NCBI GenBank assembly: GCA_009837885.1
Contig: VXSP01000028.1
Span: forward strand, 22,243 to 72,573
Origin: Holophagales bacterium
GTDB lineage: Bacteria; Acidobacteriota; Thermoanaerobaculia; Multivoradales; Multivoraceae
Reading direction: 5' to 3'
Length of the DNA stretch: 50,331 bases
Shown: in pieces, positions 8,658 to 17,499 of the stretch
Layout: each line of letters begins with the position of its first letter
Position numbering within the stretch: position 1 is the first letter of the stretch
The notes under the pieces: model-generated
Told to the model about the DNA's origin: nothing
Database searches by the model: none
What the model saw: the letters and a program-made list of their open reading frames with translations, nothing else
Program-made: the position numbers and the translations under genes

Positions 8658-10270
8658 ACATCCTCCCAGTTGAAGAAAGCCTCTGCCACGTCCCCAAAAC
8701 CTGGCAGCTCCGGATCAAGAACGGTGACAATCTCGCATGTCTCGGTGCCGCCAGCGCAAACACCCCTGATCGCCCGGCCTACCATCTGGCTGTACAACAC
8801 AAGGGACTTGGTCGGGCGGGCGATTACGACCGCACCAGCCCGGGGCGCGTCAAATCCAGTCGTAAGTACGCCGAAATTCACAAGTACGACTGGTTCCTCG
8901 TCATCTGACTTGAATCTCTCAATCGCATAGGCCCGTACTCGCTCCGGCGTATCCCCTGTAACGACGTGGCTGGCGACGCCTCGAGCTAGAAGTACTGCCG
9001 TCAACAAGAGCGCATGCTCGACCGTTGCGGCGAACACGAGAACCCGTTGTTGGCCTGCGTCGAGAAGCTCCCCGATAGCCTGTAGCACCGCTGTCACATA
9101 CTGCTCACTCATCGAGAGCGTTGCCACTACATCCTCGGGAATGTCCAGGCCACTAGCGATGCGAACCAGATCGCGCTCCGTCAGACGGGGACCCGGACTA
9201 GCAAGGAGGCTGCGGAAGTGGGGACGAGCGAGGTAGCCACGATCAATCAGATACTCGATTGGATTCCTACCCGGCACCTCCAATGTGACCTTATTGCCAG
9301 AAAAGAAGTCCGCTAGTCTCCCGTCTTCGTCGATATCGTCCCAAGTGCGGCCCGGAGTAGCGGTGAGCCCCAAAAGGGCGCATCGAAAGTCAAGAGTAAG
9401 CTCGTCGGTCAGGCGTCTATACGTCCTCGCGATGCTCTGATGAGCTTCGTCGAAGACGACCAACCGGACACGTGGCGCGAGTCTAGTAGCCCAGTCCGGG
9501 TCCGTTCTGGAGAGCACAGCCCAACCCTTCGCCAAGCCCACTGCAAGAAAGCCGTCCACAAAGCCCTTCAGATCTGGCAGGCGGTCACCCCACATGGTTC
9601 CTAGTTGGACCGGCCGGGTGCCTAAGTGGGCCCAAGCCTCCCTAAAATCACAGACCGCCTGCTCTAGCAGCTCCCTCCCGGAAGCGAGCCAAACCACGAC
9701 GGAGGGTTCGTGTGACCGGAGGATCTTGGAGACAACATGCATCGCTGTACGCGTCTTGCCTACACCCGTCGGCAGATGGAGAACGGCGCGGCGTTCGTCT
9801 TGATCCAGCAAGGGCCCTAGTCGCGCCACAGCGGTCCTCTGATGATCGAATAGGCCATACTCCGGGACCACGGTTCCTGTTGACGGCGGCGGGGGCATCG
9901 CAACGGTTTCTTCGACTAGACCGAAGAAGTCCCGCAGACCGCGAATGTCCCTGTCGGTCCAGACGTCATCGAACCCGGGGCCTGGACTTCGACCAAGACG
10001 GTCCGCCAACTCTCTCCTCTTGGCGTCCGGCATGAGGCTCAGCACATGATCCCGGCCCTTCTCGTCCCTCAGGAGCCCGTCGAAGTGAACCATGAGCCTC
10101 GCAACCTGCCGCAGGTTGTCACCTGCCAGGTCACCGCCGAAGACCGCGTCCAAGACGCGAAGTAACTCCCGGTCCAAGAACCCTCTCACCTGCGAGTCAG
10201 TGAGCGAACCAAAGAACCGTGTCACCGTAAGGCCTAGCCCTCCTTCAACGGCTTCAACATCTAAGCCCAC
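8648..10270 (-). CDS. DEAD/DEAH-box superfamily 2 helicase
   Basis: A 540-residue SF2 helicase with motif I PTGVGKT (167-173), motif II DEAH (274-277), motif III TATP (303-306), motif V LTTGFDAP (469-476) and motif VI QMVGRAIRG (495-503). The layout resembles type I/III restriction and UvrB-like translocases more than RNA helicases. The N-terminal 130 residues are helical and unassigned. GTG start at 10270; its 3' end overlaps the GHKL ATPase gene by 10 bases. It sits 97 bases after the cysteine desulfurase, so it belongs to the same leftward run. It probably moves along or opens invading DNA for the PLD nuclease. Confidence 0.85.
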   Translation of the reverse strand: MGLDVEAVEGGLGLTVTRFFGSLTDSQVRGFLDRELLRVLDAVFGGDLAGDNLRQVARLMVHFDGLLRDEKGRDHVLSLMPDAKRRELADRLGRSPGPGFDDVWTDRDIRGLRDFFGLVEETVAMPPPPSTGTVVPEYGLFDHQRTAVARLGPLLDQDERRAVLHLPTGVGKTRTAMHVVSKILRSHEPSVVVWLASGRELLEQAVCDFREAWAHLGTRPVQLGTMWGDRLPDLKGFVDGFLAVGLAKGWAVLSRTDPDWATRLAPRVRLVVFDEAHQSIARTYRRLTDELTLDFRCALLGLTATPGRTWDDIDEDGRLADFFSGNKVTLEVPGRNPIEYLIDRGYLARPHFRSLLASPGPRLTERDLVRIASGLDIPEDVVATLSMSEQYVTAVLQAIGELLDAGQQRVLVFAATVEHALLLTAVLLARGVASHVVTGDTPERVRAYAIERFKSDDEEPVVLVNFGVLTTGFDAPRAGAVVIARPTKSLVLYSQMVGRAIRGVCAGGTETCEIVTVLDPELPGFGDVAEAFFNWEDVWH

Positions 10271-10367
10271 GCGTGTTGCTTCCTACTGGCCTTGTCTGTT
10301 GGGTCGGCTTCTGAGGCCGTCCCGGTCGTCAATGTTCCGCGGAGCTTAGCGGCTTAGACCTGCTCCG

Positions 10368-11546
10368 TCATCCGATCTTCTGGCCCGACACCAAGGCCTT
10401 CAAGGCTGCCAAGATCAAGCGCGCTGCCTCTTCAATCTCCGAGCCGTCGGTGTACCGGCCGAAGCTGAACCGGATAGAAGCGCCGCTGGCCGGTGCTGGC
10501 AGCCCGAGTGCGGCGAGGACGTGAGAGGATTCTGGAACACCAGACGCACAGGCGGCGCCAGATGAAGCCGCAAGTCGAGGCTGCAGAGCTGCCAGTAGAT
10601 CGTGGGCATCAAAGCCGTCAAACCGGATGTTGGCGTTGCCGGGGTGCCTGCGGGCAAGGTCTGGCCCGTTCACCGAGACCGCCCAATCACTCGCGCCCAA
10701 GAGGTCTACAAAGCGGTCCCGCAGTCGAGCAACCCTCCTCCGCTCATCCTCAGCCGATTTCCCGCAAAGAAGATCCGCAGCTGCACCCATGCCGGCACAG
10801 AGTGGTAGCGGCACCGTTCCTGAGCGAAGACCGTTCTGCTGCTCTCCACCATGGTGGATCGGCTCAATTCGGCCCTGCAGGTCGCGACGAACAAACAGCG
10901 CCCCTACCCCCTGAGGCCCATAGATCTTGTGGCTTGAGAGACTGACCAAGTCCGCGTGGATAGCGAGATCACCAGTGTCCATGGCGCATGGAGCCTGCGC
11001 TGCGTCACAGTGAAGAAGAGCCCCGTGCGTCGACAGAACAGCGGCAAGACAAGGAATGTCCTGAATGGTCCCCACCTCGTTGTTCACCGCCATGACGGAC
11101 ACCACAAGAACGTCCTCTCCTAGCCGCGCTTCCAGCGCCGCGAAGTCAACGAAGCCCTCCCGGTCAACCGGGATCGGCTCCACCACGAAGCCCTCCCGAG
11201 TCCCGAGCGCTCGCGCCGCAGCCAACACGCACTTGTGCTCGATGGCGCTCACGAGGATCCGATTCCGCCCAGGCGGAGCGCGCCGGGCCAAACCGAAGAG
11301 CGCCAGGTTGTTCGCCTCGGTAGCACCTGACGTGAAGACGATCTCGTCCGGGTCGGCGCCGATCAGCCCCGCAACGGACTCCGCCGCCTCTTGAACCACC
11401 TTTGCTGCTCGCCAACCGATGGCGTGGTCGGTTGAGTGCGGGTTTCCGAAGGACTCGCTCCAGTAGGGCGCCATACGCTCCAGAACCCGCGGGTCGACCG
11501 GCGTCGTGGCCTGATAGTCGGCGTAGATGATCTTCGCGTCATCCAT
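10368..11546 (-). CDS. sspA: Cysteine desulfurase (SspA/DndA-like)
   Basis: A 392-residue PLP enzyme of the NifS/IscS/DndA class that takes sulfur from L-cysteine and carries it as a persulfide. Visible residues: YADYQATTPV near the start, SGATEANN (73-80), the PLP lysine K207 in SSHKIYGP, D181 in HCDAAQ, and the catalytic C333 in SSGAACASG. A general IscS could look alike, but placement at the head of the leftward operon, divergent from the DUF4007, ATPase and PAPS-reductase genes, supports SspA. ATG at 11546 has AGGAG at 11559-11555, eight bases upstream, and that ribosome site lies inside an inverted repeat. The symbol rests on context. Confidence 0.82.
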   Translation of the reverse strand: MDDAKIIYADYQATTPVDPRVLERMAPYWSESFGNPHSTDHAIGWRAAKVVQEAAESVAGLIGADPDEIVFTSGATEANNLALFGLARRAPPGRNRILVSAIEHKCVLAAARALGTREGFVVEPIPVDREGFVDFAALEARLGEDVLVVSVMAVNNEVGTIQDIPCLAAVLSTHGALLHCDAAQAPCAMDTGDLAIHADLVSLSSHKIYGPQGVGALFVRRDLQGRIEPIHHGGEQQNGLRSGTVPLPLCAGMGAAADLLCGKSAEDERRRVARLRDRFVDLLGASDWAVSVNGPDLARRHPGNANIRFDGFDAHDLLAALQPRLAASSGAACASGVPESSHVLAALGLPAPASGASIRFSFGRYTDGSEIEEAARLILAALKALVSGQKIG

Positions 11547-11556
11547 CGGAGCCGCT

Positions 11557-11575
11557 CCTGGACGTGGCCTCCAGG
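11557..11575. promoter_or_regulatory. Inverted repeat over the sspA ribosome site (candidate operator 1)
   Basis: CCTGGA and TCCAGG flank a seven-base centre. The left arm overlaps the AGGAG ribosome site of sspA. The arm shares CTGGACG with the second repeat at 11615-11633, suggesting one regulator binds both. Alternatively, the hairpin could form in the sspA leader and hide the ribosome site. Confidence 0.45.
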
Positions 11576-11582
11576 TCGGGCC

Positions 11583-11611
11583 TTGACCGTAGCAAGGGAG
11601 TGGCTTACTGT
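11583..11611 (+). promoter_or_regulatory. Sigma70-like promoter for the sspBCD operon
   Basis: TTGACC (11583-11588) and TACTGT (11606-11611) are separated by 17 bases, close to consensus spacing. A start about seven bases on would give a leader of roughly 27 bases before the ATG at 11645. This is a pattern match only. Confidence 0.45.
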
Positions 11612-11614
11612 CGA

Positions 11615-11633
11615 GCTGGACGAAGCGTCCAGC
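11615..11633. promoter_or_regulatory. Inverted repeat just after the sspBCD promoter (candidate operator 2)
   Basis: GCTGGACG, AAG, CGTCCAGC is a perfect eight-base-pair palindrome with a three-base centre, starting four bases after the proposed -10 box, where a bound repressor would block initiation. It shares CTGGACG with 11557-11575 on the sspA side. DndB-type repressors are known in dnd systems; whether the DGQHR protein encoded here binds this site is an inference. Confidence 0.5.
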
Positions 11634-11644
11634 CCGAAAATCCG

Positions 11645-12598
11645 ATGCTCCGAGGCCCGCTACACGAAGACGGATACCGCCCCAAGCTCTCGGGCCATGA
11701 GACGTTCCCCCTCCGATACGGGTGGCTCAAGAAGGCGTTCGACGCAGTCTCGACCGGAGGCGTAGACGGCGAGGGCAGGTCCGTCTTCTTGTCCGAGGAC
11801 GCGATCGCACGCTTCGGTGTCGGCCGAAACATGGTCGCCTCCATGCGCCATTGGGCAGTCGCCGCCGGGGTCATCGAGGAGGTGGGACGAAAGCCCACAC
11901 CTACGGAACTTGGGCGGCGTCTCTTCACCGATGACGGACTCGACCCCTACATGGAGGTGCCGACGACGACGTGGCTCGTTCATTGGCGCCTCTGCGGCAA
12001 CCCACAGAACACCACCTGGTTCTGGGCGTTCGGCCACTACCCGGCGACCACCTTCGTGCGCGACGCACTCACCGGCGGCATCGAGAAACTAGCGAAGGAC
12101 CGCGAGTGGCCCCGTGCGGCGCACACCACCATAGGCAACGACGTCAAGTGCTTCGTGCGCAGCTACGTGCGACGACCCGCCTCAAGCAAGGCGAGCTACG
12201 AAGACGCCTTGGAGTCGCCATTGACTGAGCTCGGCTTGATCCGGTCAGCAGGCAGCCGCGACAGCTTTCGCTTCATTCGGGGCCGAAAGCCGACCCTCGG
12301 AACTGGGGTGTTCGCCCTGGCTGTCAGCGAGTTCTGGGCTGAGTACTCCACTGCCGGAACTCTCTCCTTCGAGGCCCTCGCACACGAACCTGGATCGCCC
12401 GGTCGCGTGTTCCTGTTGGACGAAGATTCTCTCGCGGACCGCCTGCTTCGAATCGAGGATGACACACTGGGCGCCTACCGCTGGTCCGAGACAGCCGGTC
12501 TGAAGCAGTTGATCCGTACGCGCACCCTCGATGCGAACGAAGTGCTCGACCTGATCAAGCAGGACTACGTTTCCTCCGGTCGTGAAGAGGCCGCCTAG
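11645..12598 (+). CDS. sspB: DUF4007 family protein (SspB-like)
   Basis: A 317-residue protein with the DUF4007 signature at its start, LSGHETFPLRYGWLKKAFDAV, then VFLSEDAIARFGVGRNMV and SMRHWAVAAGVIEE. DUF4007 is the family of SspB, reported as the nicking component of SspABCD single-strand phosphorothioation. The first gene of the rightward operon; its TAG stop overlaps the GTG start of the next gene by one base. ATG at 11645 is chosen because the conserved region begins 16 residues later; upstream codons in frame look random. No good ribosome site is visible. I cannot point to catalytic residues with confidence. Confidence 0.8.
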   Translation: MLRGPLHEDGYRPKLSGHETFPLRYGWLKKAFDAVSTGGVDGEGRSVFLSEDAIARFGVGRNMVASMRHWAVAAGVIEEVGRKPTPTELGRRLFTDDGLDPYMEVPTTTWLVHWRLCGNPQNTTWFWAFGHYPATTFVRDALTGGIEKLAKDREWPRAAHTTIGNDVKCFVRSYVRRPASSKASYEDALESPLTELGLIRSAGSRDSFRFIRGRKPTLGTGVFALAVSEFWAEYSTAGTLSFEALAHEPGSPGRVFLLDEDSLADRLLRIEDDTLGAYRWSETAGLKQLIRTRTLDANEVLDLIKQDYVSSGREEAA

Positions 12599-15500
12599 TG
12601 GCCCTAGCGGAAAAGGTCAACGTCGCGCGGCGCTACCAACGCGCCATCAGCATCGACTCCGACATGAGCGACCCGACAGCCTTGGAGGGCTTCATCTGTC
12701 CGCGATCCTCGGCTGAAGTGCTCGAGACCATGGCCCATCACGTGCTCGCCACCGGACAAGGTGCCTTCACCTGGACGGGCCCCTACGGCACAGGCAAGTC
12801 GAGCCTGGCCGTGGTGCTCGGGGCGGCACTCAACGGCATGAAGCGGCTGCGCGTCGAGGCGGAGTCCCTACTAGGCAAGCCTACCTTCGACACCCTGGAG
12901 AAGGCCCTACCTCCCCGGACCCGCGGCTGGCGTGTTCTTCCGGTAGCAGGGCGTCGTGATCGGCCGGCTCAGGTCCTAGGCGAAGCAATCGAAGCCGCGG
13001 GATGGCTCGGCAAGGGTGTCCCGGAGTCCTGGACGGAACCGCGTGTACTGGAAGTCCTAGAGGAGATCGCCGCGCGCAATCCCCGGGCTGGCGGTGGGCT
13101 CTGCGTCTTCATCGACGAGATGGGCAAGTTCCTCGAAGCCGCCGCGCACGAGGGTTCCGATATCCACCTGTTCCAGCAACTCGCCGAACGTGCCTCGCGG
13201 AGCCGAGGCCGATTGATCGTCGTCGGCATCCTCCACCAAGCCTTCCAGGAGTACGCACATCGACTCTCCCGCGAGACACGCGACGAATGGGCAAAGATCC
13301 AAGGCAGGTTCGTCGATCTGCCGATCAACACTGCCGGCGACGAGCAGATAGAACTACTCGGCCGCGCGATCGAGAACGGCCGCCAGCTCGGCCCTCCCAG
13401 CGACTTGGTCAGCGGCGTGGCCGCGCTCTCGCGCACGAAGGGCTCGGGACACCTCGCGGAGAGGCTTGAAGACTGTTGGCCCTTGCATCCCATCGTCGCT
13501 TGTCTTCTCGGGCCTCTATCCCGCCGCCGCTTCGGCCAGAACCAGAGAAGCCTGTTCGCGTTCCTCAACTCCGCCGAGCCGCTTGGCTTCCAGGAGTTCC
13601 TCCGCGCTGCGGACGAGGATGACCTCTATACACCGGACAGGCTTTGGGACTACCTCAGCGCCAACCTGGAGCCATCGATTCTCGTGTCGCCCGACGGCCA
13701 CAGGTGGGCACTTGCTTCCTATGCGCTCGGGCGCTGCGAGGCGTTGGGCGGCGACGAACTGGAACTGCGCCTGCTGAAAGTGATCGGACTGCTGGACTTG
13801 CTCAAGGAGAGCTCCGGGCTTGCGCCGAGCACCGGACTGCTGGGGCTCGCCCTAGGACATGATGACGATGCGGGGATCACGGCCGCCCTGGAGCAGCTAC
13901 GCGACCGCTCACTCATCGTCTTCCGGAAGTTCTCGGGTGCGTGGGCCATCTTCGAAGGAAGCGACTTCGACATCGATCAAGCCCTCGAAGAGCAAGCACA
14001 GAACGACGGCGAGCCGGACTTGGCGGTGCTCGACACGCTGACCGAGCTACATCACGTCGTGGCGAAGCGCCACTATCACCGCACTGGGGCACTCAGGTGG
14101 CTCGATGTAGGCGTAGTGCCTCTGGCGGAAATCGAGCAGGCTGCCGCGGACTTCTCGCCACGCCAGGGAGCCATCGGAACCTTCCTACTTGGAGTCCCCA
14201 CGTTCGCGGAGTCGGAGCAGGAGGCAAGGGTCTACTGCCGAAACGCTGCCCAAGTCCAGGGCGACTGGGACGTCGTGGCTGGATTCTCGCCGAGTGCATG
14301 GGGTATTCCTGCCCTGGCAGCAGAGTTGACCGCTCTACAACGCGTAAGGGACGAGACACCCGAGCTCCAGGGAGATCGAGTCGCTCGAACCGAGGTGCTG
14401 GCTCGCATCGCTGCTGTGCAGGAGAGAGTCGAAGCCGAACTCGCGCGCGCGTTCGATAACGCTTCCTGGTACCGCAATCAAGCAAGGGCCATTCAGCTCT
14501 CCCGCGCCGGGTTGAGCACCCTCGCGTCTGACCTCGCGGACGGCCGTTTCAGCAACGCCCCTAGGCTCAACAACGAACTGCTGGGGCGCATGAAGCCATC
14601 GAGTAACGCCGTGGCCGCTCAGAACGCTCTGCTCCGGCGAATGGTCCTCCACGAGGGTCAGAGTCGGCTCGGCATCGAGGGCTTCCCTGCGGAAGGCGGC
14701 CTCTTCGTCTCGCTGCTGTTGGCGACCGGGTTGTACTGCCGTTCCAGCGACGGCTGGCGCTTCGTGGCTCCAAAGTCGGATCTACTGGACACTCACAATC
14801 TCGCGCCGGCATGGAAGGCCGCCAAGGACTTCCTGGAGAGCAACTCCGGCCGCGCGGTGCCGGTCTCCGAGCTCCATGAGCTCTGGCGCCAGCCACCGCT
14901 CGGTATCAAGGACGGTCTCCTACCGGTCTTGTCTGTGGCGTTCTTTCTCTCCCAACAGAGCGTGCTGGCTTTCTACCGAGAGGGCGTCTTCCAGACTCGG
15001 ATCACAGACCTAGACACGGACTTCCTTGTTCGAGATCCAGCCGACGTCCAGTTTCGGTGGATGGACTTGACCAAGGTCTCCCGCCGGCTGTTAGCCGAGC
15101 TAGCCGGCGTCGTTCGAGAGCTCGACACCAACAACGCGCTTGAGGACCTTGAGCCGATTGACGTCGCTCGCGGTCTAGTGACGATCCACGACCGGTTACC
15201 GGCCTGGACCGCTCGCACCCAACGGCTGTCCCGCATCGCGCGGGACGTCCGGCACCTATTCCGTCAGGCCAAGGACCCCAACCGTCTGATCTTCGACGAC
15301 ATACCGGAGCTACTAAGAGAGCCGCTCGCGAACAGAGACGAAGACGCGGCTACACGTATTGCGAGCCAGGTCCGCCAAGGCTTGACCGAACTCACTCAAG
15401 CATGGCCTGCCATGCTCGGCCGCCTACGCGAAGTACTCCTTGCCGAACTCCAGGTGCCAAACGCCTCGCCGGCGCTGCTGGCGGAGTTACGCGCAAGGGC

Positions 15501-15993
15501 CGAGAACGTCCGGGAGTTAGGCGGCGACCACCGCCTAGAGGCTTTCATCGTCCGCCTCTCGAGGTTTGAAGGGACTGATGCCGATATCGAAGGCCTCGCC
15601 GGTCTGGCGATCAACAAGCCGCCCCAAACCTGGGTCGACCCTGACATCGACGGCGCCACCGTTGAGCTCGCCTCGATGGCGCAGCGCTTCCTTCGGGCCG
15701 AAACCTTCGCGCGAGTCAAGGGGCGCTCTGACAAGCGCCATTCGATGGCGGTCATGGTGGGCCTAGAGGGCGCACCGGCGACGTTGCATCAGGAGTTCAC
15801 CGTCGGTGAACTTGATCGACCGGAGATCACTTCGCTGGTCTCCAACCTCGAGGCAGTACTAGCCGAGAACGGCGAGGAACGGAGGCACGTCGTTCTCGCT
15901 GCACTCGCGGAGCTGAGTTCGCGCTATCTGGCGCCGGACAACGCTTCGCCAATCGAGGATGAGGACGAGGACGAGGAGCGCGCTGCTTCATGA
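12598..15993 (+). CDS. sspC: Large P-loop ATPase (SspC-like)
   Basis: A 1131-residue ATPase. Walker A is GPYGTGKSS (61-69) and Walker B is CVFIDEMGKFL (169-179), so an AAA/STAND-like P-loop domain fills the N-terminal third. The remainder is helical with no domain I recognise, and the tail is acidic (EDEDEDEE). In Ssp systems the ATPase of the sspBCD operon powers or licenses sulfur insertion. GTG start at 12598 overlaps the DUF4007 stop by one base; the 3' end overlaps the next gene as ATGA. The tight coupling says the three products are made together. SspC by position and domain; without a search, a BREX-like ATPase cannot be fully excluded. Confidence 0.78.
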   Translation: MALAEKVNVARRYQRAISIDSDMSDPTALEGFICPRSSAEVLETMAHHVLATGQGAFTWTGPYGTGKSSLAVVLGAALNGMKRLRVEAESLLGKPTFDTLEKALPPRTRGWRVLPVAGRRDRPAQVLGEAIEAAGWLGKGVPESWTEPRVLEVLEEIAARNPRAGGGLCVFIDEMGKFLEAAAHEGSDIHLFQQLAERASRSRGRLIVVGILHQAFQEYAHRLSRETRDEWAKIQGRFVDLPINTAGDEQIELLGRAIENGRQLGPPSDLVSGVAALSRTKGSGHLAERLEDCWPLHPIVACLLGPLSRRRFGQNQRSLFAFLNSAEPLGFQEFLRAADEDDLYTPDRLWDYLSANLEPSILVSPDGHRWALASYALGRCEALGGDELELRLLKVIGLLDLLKESSGLAPSTGLLGLALGHDDDAGITAALEQLRDRSLIVFRKFSGAWAIFEGSDFDIDQALEEQAQNDGEPDLAVLDTLTELHHVVAKRHYHRTGALRWLDVGVVPLAEIEQAAADFSPRQGAIGTFLLGVPTFAESEQEARVYCRNAAQVQGDWDVVAGFSPSAWGIPALAAELTALQRVRDETPELQGDRVARTEVLARIAAVQERVEAELARAFDNASWYRNQARAIQLSRAGLSTLASDLADGRFSNAPRLNNELLGRMKPSSNAVAAQNALLRRMVLHEGQSRLGIEGFPAEGGLFVSLLLATGLYCRSSDGWRFVAPKSDLLDTHNLAPAWKAAKDFLESNSGRAVPVSELHELWRQPPLGIKDGLLPVLSVAFFLSQQSVLAFYREGVFQTRITDLDTDFLVRDPADVQFRWMDLTKVSRRLLAELAGVVRELDTNNALEDLEPIDVARGLVTIHDRLPAWTARTQRLSRIARDVRHLFRQAKDPNRLIFDDIPELLREPLANRDEDAATRIASQVRQGLTELTQAWPAMLGRLREVLLAELQVPNASPALLAELRARAENVRELGGDHRLEAFIVRLSRFEGTDADIEGLAGLAINKPPQTWVDPDIDGATVELASMAQRFLRAETFARVKGRSDKRHSMAVMVGLEGAPATLHQEFTVGELDRPEITSLVSNLEAVLAENGEERRHVVLAALAELSSRYLAPDNASPIEDEDEDEERAAS

Positions 15994-16832
15994 GCGACAA
16001 CCAAGCTGACTGGCACGTCTTGGGTCTCTCGGGTGGCCGGGACAGCGCAGCCTTGGCCGTCTACATGCGCCAGAACCACCCCGAACTCGAGATCGACTAC
16101 TTCTTCACCGACACTGGCAAGGAACTTCCCGAGGTCTACGAGTTCCTCAACCGGCTTGAGGGCTTCCTCGGCAAGCCAATTCTCCGGCTCAACCCGGACC
16201 GCGATTTCGACTTCTGGCTAAAGCGCTACAACGACTTCCTGCCGTCCGCTCAGACGCGCTGGTGCACCCGCATGCTCAAGCTCCGTCCCTTCGAGCAATG
16301 GGTCCGGCCCGCTCTCGACGACGGCACTCGGGTCTTCAGCTACGTCGCGATCCGAGCCGACGAGGAGTACCGGGAGGGCTACTCCTCCAGACACGAGAAC
16401 CTGGCGATACGCCTGCCCTTGAAGGACGCCGGCATCAACAAGGAAGGCGTCCTGGAACTGCTGTACGGCGCTGGGCTAGGCCTGCCCAGCTACTACGAGT
16501 GGCGTACGCGCAGCGGCTGCACATTCTGCTTCTTCCAGCAGAAGATCGAGTGGGTCCGCCTTAAGGACCGCCACCCCGAGGCGTTTGAGGAGGCCAAGGC
16601 CTACGAGAAGACGGCCGTCGAGCATGGGTCGCCGTTCACGTGGAGCCAAGGTGAGTCCCTCGTGGAACTGGAACGGCCGCAACGGGTCGAGCAGATCCGC
16701 CAGGACCATCAGCGGCGACTCGCGCGGATGCGAGCGAAGCTGCAGCCCAATCCGCTGCGGCCAGATGCCGAAGTGCTGGACATTGACGATCTCTACGGCC
16801 AAGCCAAGGTGTGCCTGGCGTGCCACAAGTAG
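15990..16832 (+). CDS. sspD: PAPS-reductase-family ATP pyrophosphatase (SspD/DndC-like)
   Basis: A 280-residue enzyme with the PP-loop SGGRDS (14-19), which activates a substrate by adenylation, and FFTDTGKELPEV (38-49) typical of PAPS reductases. Cysteines fall at 92 (RWCTRMLK), 177/180 (GCTFC) and 275/278 (CLACHK), two CxxC pairs that could hold an iron-sulfur cluster as proposed for DndC, and could accept sulfur from the desulfurase. It would activate the DNA backbone for sulfur insertion. It overlaps the ATPase stop as ATGA, closing the rightward operon. Relatives in ordinary sulfate reduction lack this setting; the neighbours make phosphorothioation the better reading. Confidence 0.85.
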   Translation: MSDNQADWHVLGLSGGRDSAALAVYMRQNHPELEIDYFFTDTGKELPEVYEFLNRLEGFLGKPILRLNPDRDFDFWLKRYNDFLPSAQTRWCTRMLKLRPFEQWVRPALDDGTRVFSYVAIRADEEYREGYSSRHENLAIRLPLKDAGINKEGVLELLYGAGLGLPSYYEWRTRSGCTFCFFQQKIEWVRLKDRHPEAFEEAKAYEKTAVEHGSPFTWSQGESLVELERPQRVEQIRQDHQRRLARMRAKLQPNPLRPDAEVLDIDDLYGQAKVCLACHK

Positions 16833-16872
16833 CACGGGCGAGCTAAGGCCCCGGTAGGTCACCAACGGCGGC

Positions 16873-17058
16873 CTACACATCAGACTCACCAAGCTGGTCG
16901 TGCTCCTCCCTAGCTTCCTTCCCCGCCTGTCTCCACGCCTGTCTGAACATGCTCCCCCCGATCACGAGGCCGAGGCATCCGCCGATGAACGGGGCGAACA
17001 GAAAGCCAAACAGAATGAGGCCCGCCAGGAACAAGATGAACCAGACCAAGCAGTTCAT
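16873..17058 (-). CDS. Small membrane protein
   Basis: A 61-residue frame with two closely spaced hydrophobic stretches (LVWFILFLAGLILFGFLF and IGGCLGLVIGG) and a charged C-terminus (KEAREEHDQLGESDV), a layout typical of small inner-membrane proteins. It faces sspD and ends about 40 bases after it. No ribosome site is clear, and no family is recognised. It might be a membrane-damaging or anchoring part of the defence island, but nothing in the sequence shows that. Confidence 0.5.
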   Translation of the reverse strand: MNCLVWFILFLAGLILFGFLFAPFIGGCLGLVIGGSMFRQAWRQAGKEAREEHDQLGESDV

Positions 17059-17107
17059 CGTCGCAACGGATTCCCGGGGCGTACGACCAGTCCGGGGCCA
17101 CGCGTCG

Positions 17108-17497
17108 CTAACCTGCAGGCCACTCCCTGACCTCGACCGCCGCCATCGGGTAGTCCCGCACGTTGGCCGTGGCCAGCGCGGCTCCGACTCCGACGGCGGC
17201 CGCAGCGATCAGGCAGTCCGCCTGGTGCAGGGTCACGCCTCTCTCGGCGAACTCCCGGCGCCAACGGCCGGCCATCATGCCTTGGGCCTTGCCCAGGGGA
17301 GCGAGACGAAGACCCCGGAACAGCCGCCTCGCCGCCAGCTCCTCGCCGGGCCGGATCCCGCGCCACACTTCGTCCACAGAAATGACACATACCCACGGCT
17401 CGGTACCTTCGCGGCGAAGCGACGCCACCTGCGCGGCCGCCCGCCGGCCTCGGAGAGCGTCAATGAGAACGGTCGAGTCGAGCAGCAGGCGGCTCAA
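17108..17497 (-). CDS. vapC: PIN-domain toxin (VapC-like ribonuclease)
   Basis: A 129-residue PIN-domain protein with acidic residues in the right order: D7 (LLDSTVLID), E43 (SVDEVWRGI), D94 (HQADCLIAA) and D115 (NVRDYP). VapC toxins are magnesium-dependent RNases that cut tRNA or rRNA when not bound by antitoxin. TTG at 17497 lies two bases past the antitoxin stop; a CTG overlapping that stop is another possibility. It pairs with the ribbon-helix-helix gene upstream and lies at the right border of the island, where such modules commonly stabilise mobile DNA. Confidence 0.85.
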   Translation of the reverse strand: MSRLLLDSTVLIDALRGRRAAAQVASLRREGTEPWVCVISVDEVWRGIRPGEELAARRLFRGLRLAPLGKAQGMMAGRWRREFAERGVTLHQADCLIAAAAVGVGAALATANVRDYPMAAVEVREWPAG

Positions 17498-17499
17498 GG

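Noticed and set aside
16833..16872. A terminator between sspD and the small membrane gene
   Set aside because: Only a five-base stem (GTAGG/CCTAC) with a 13-base loop could be found, too weak to call.
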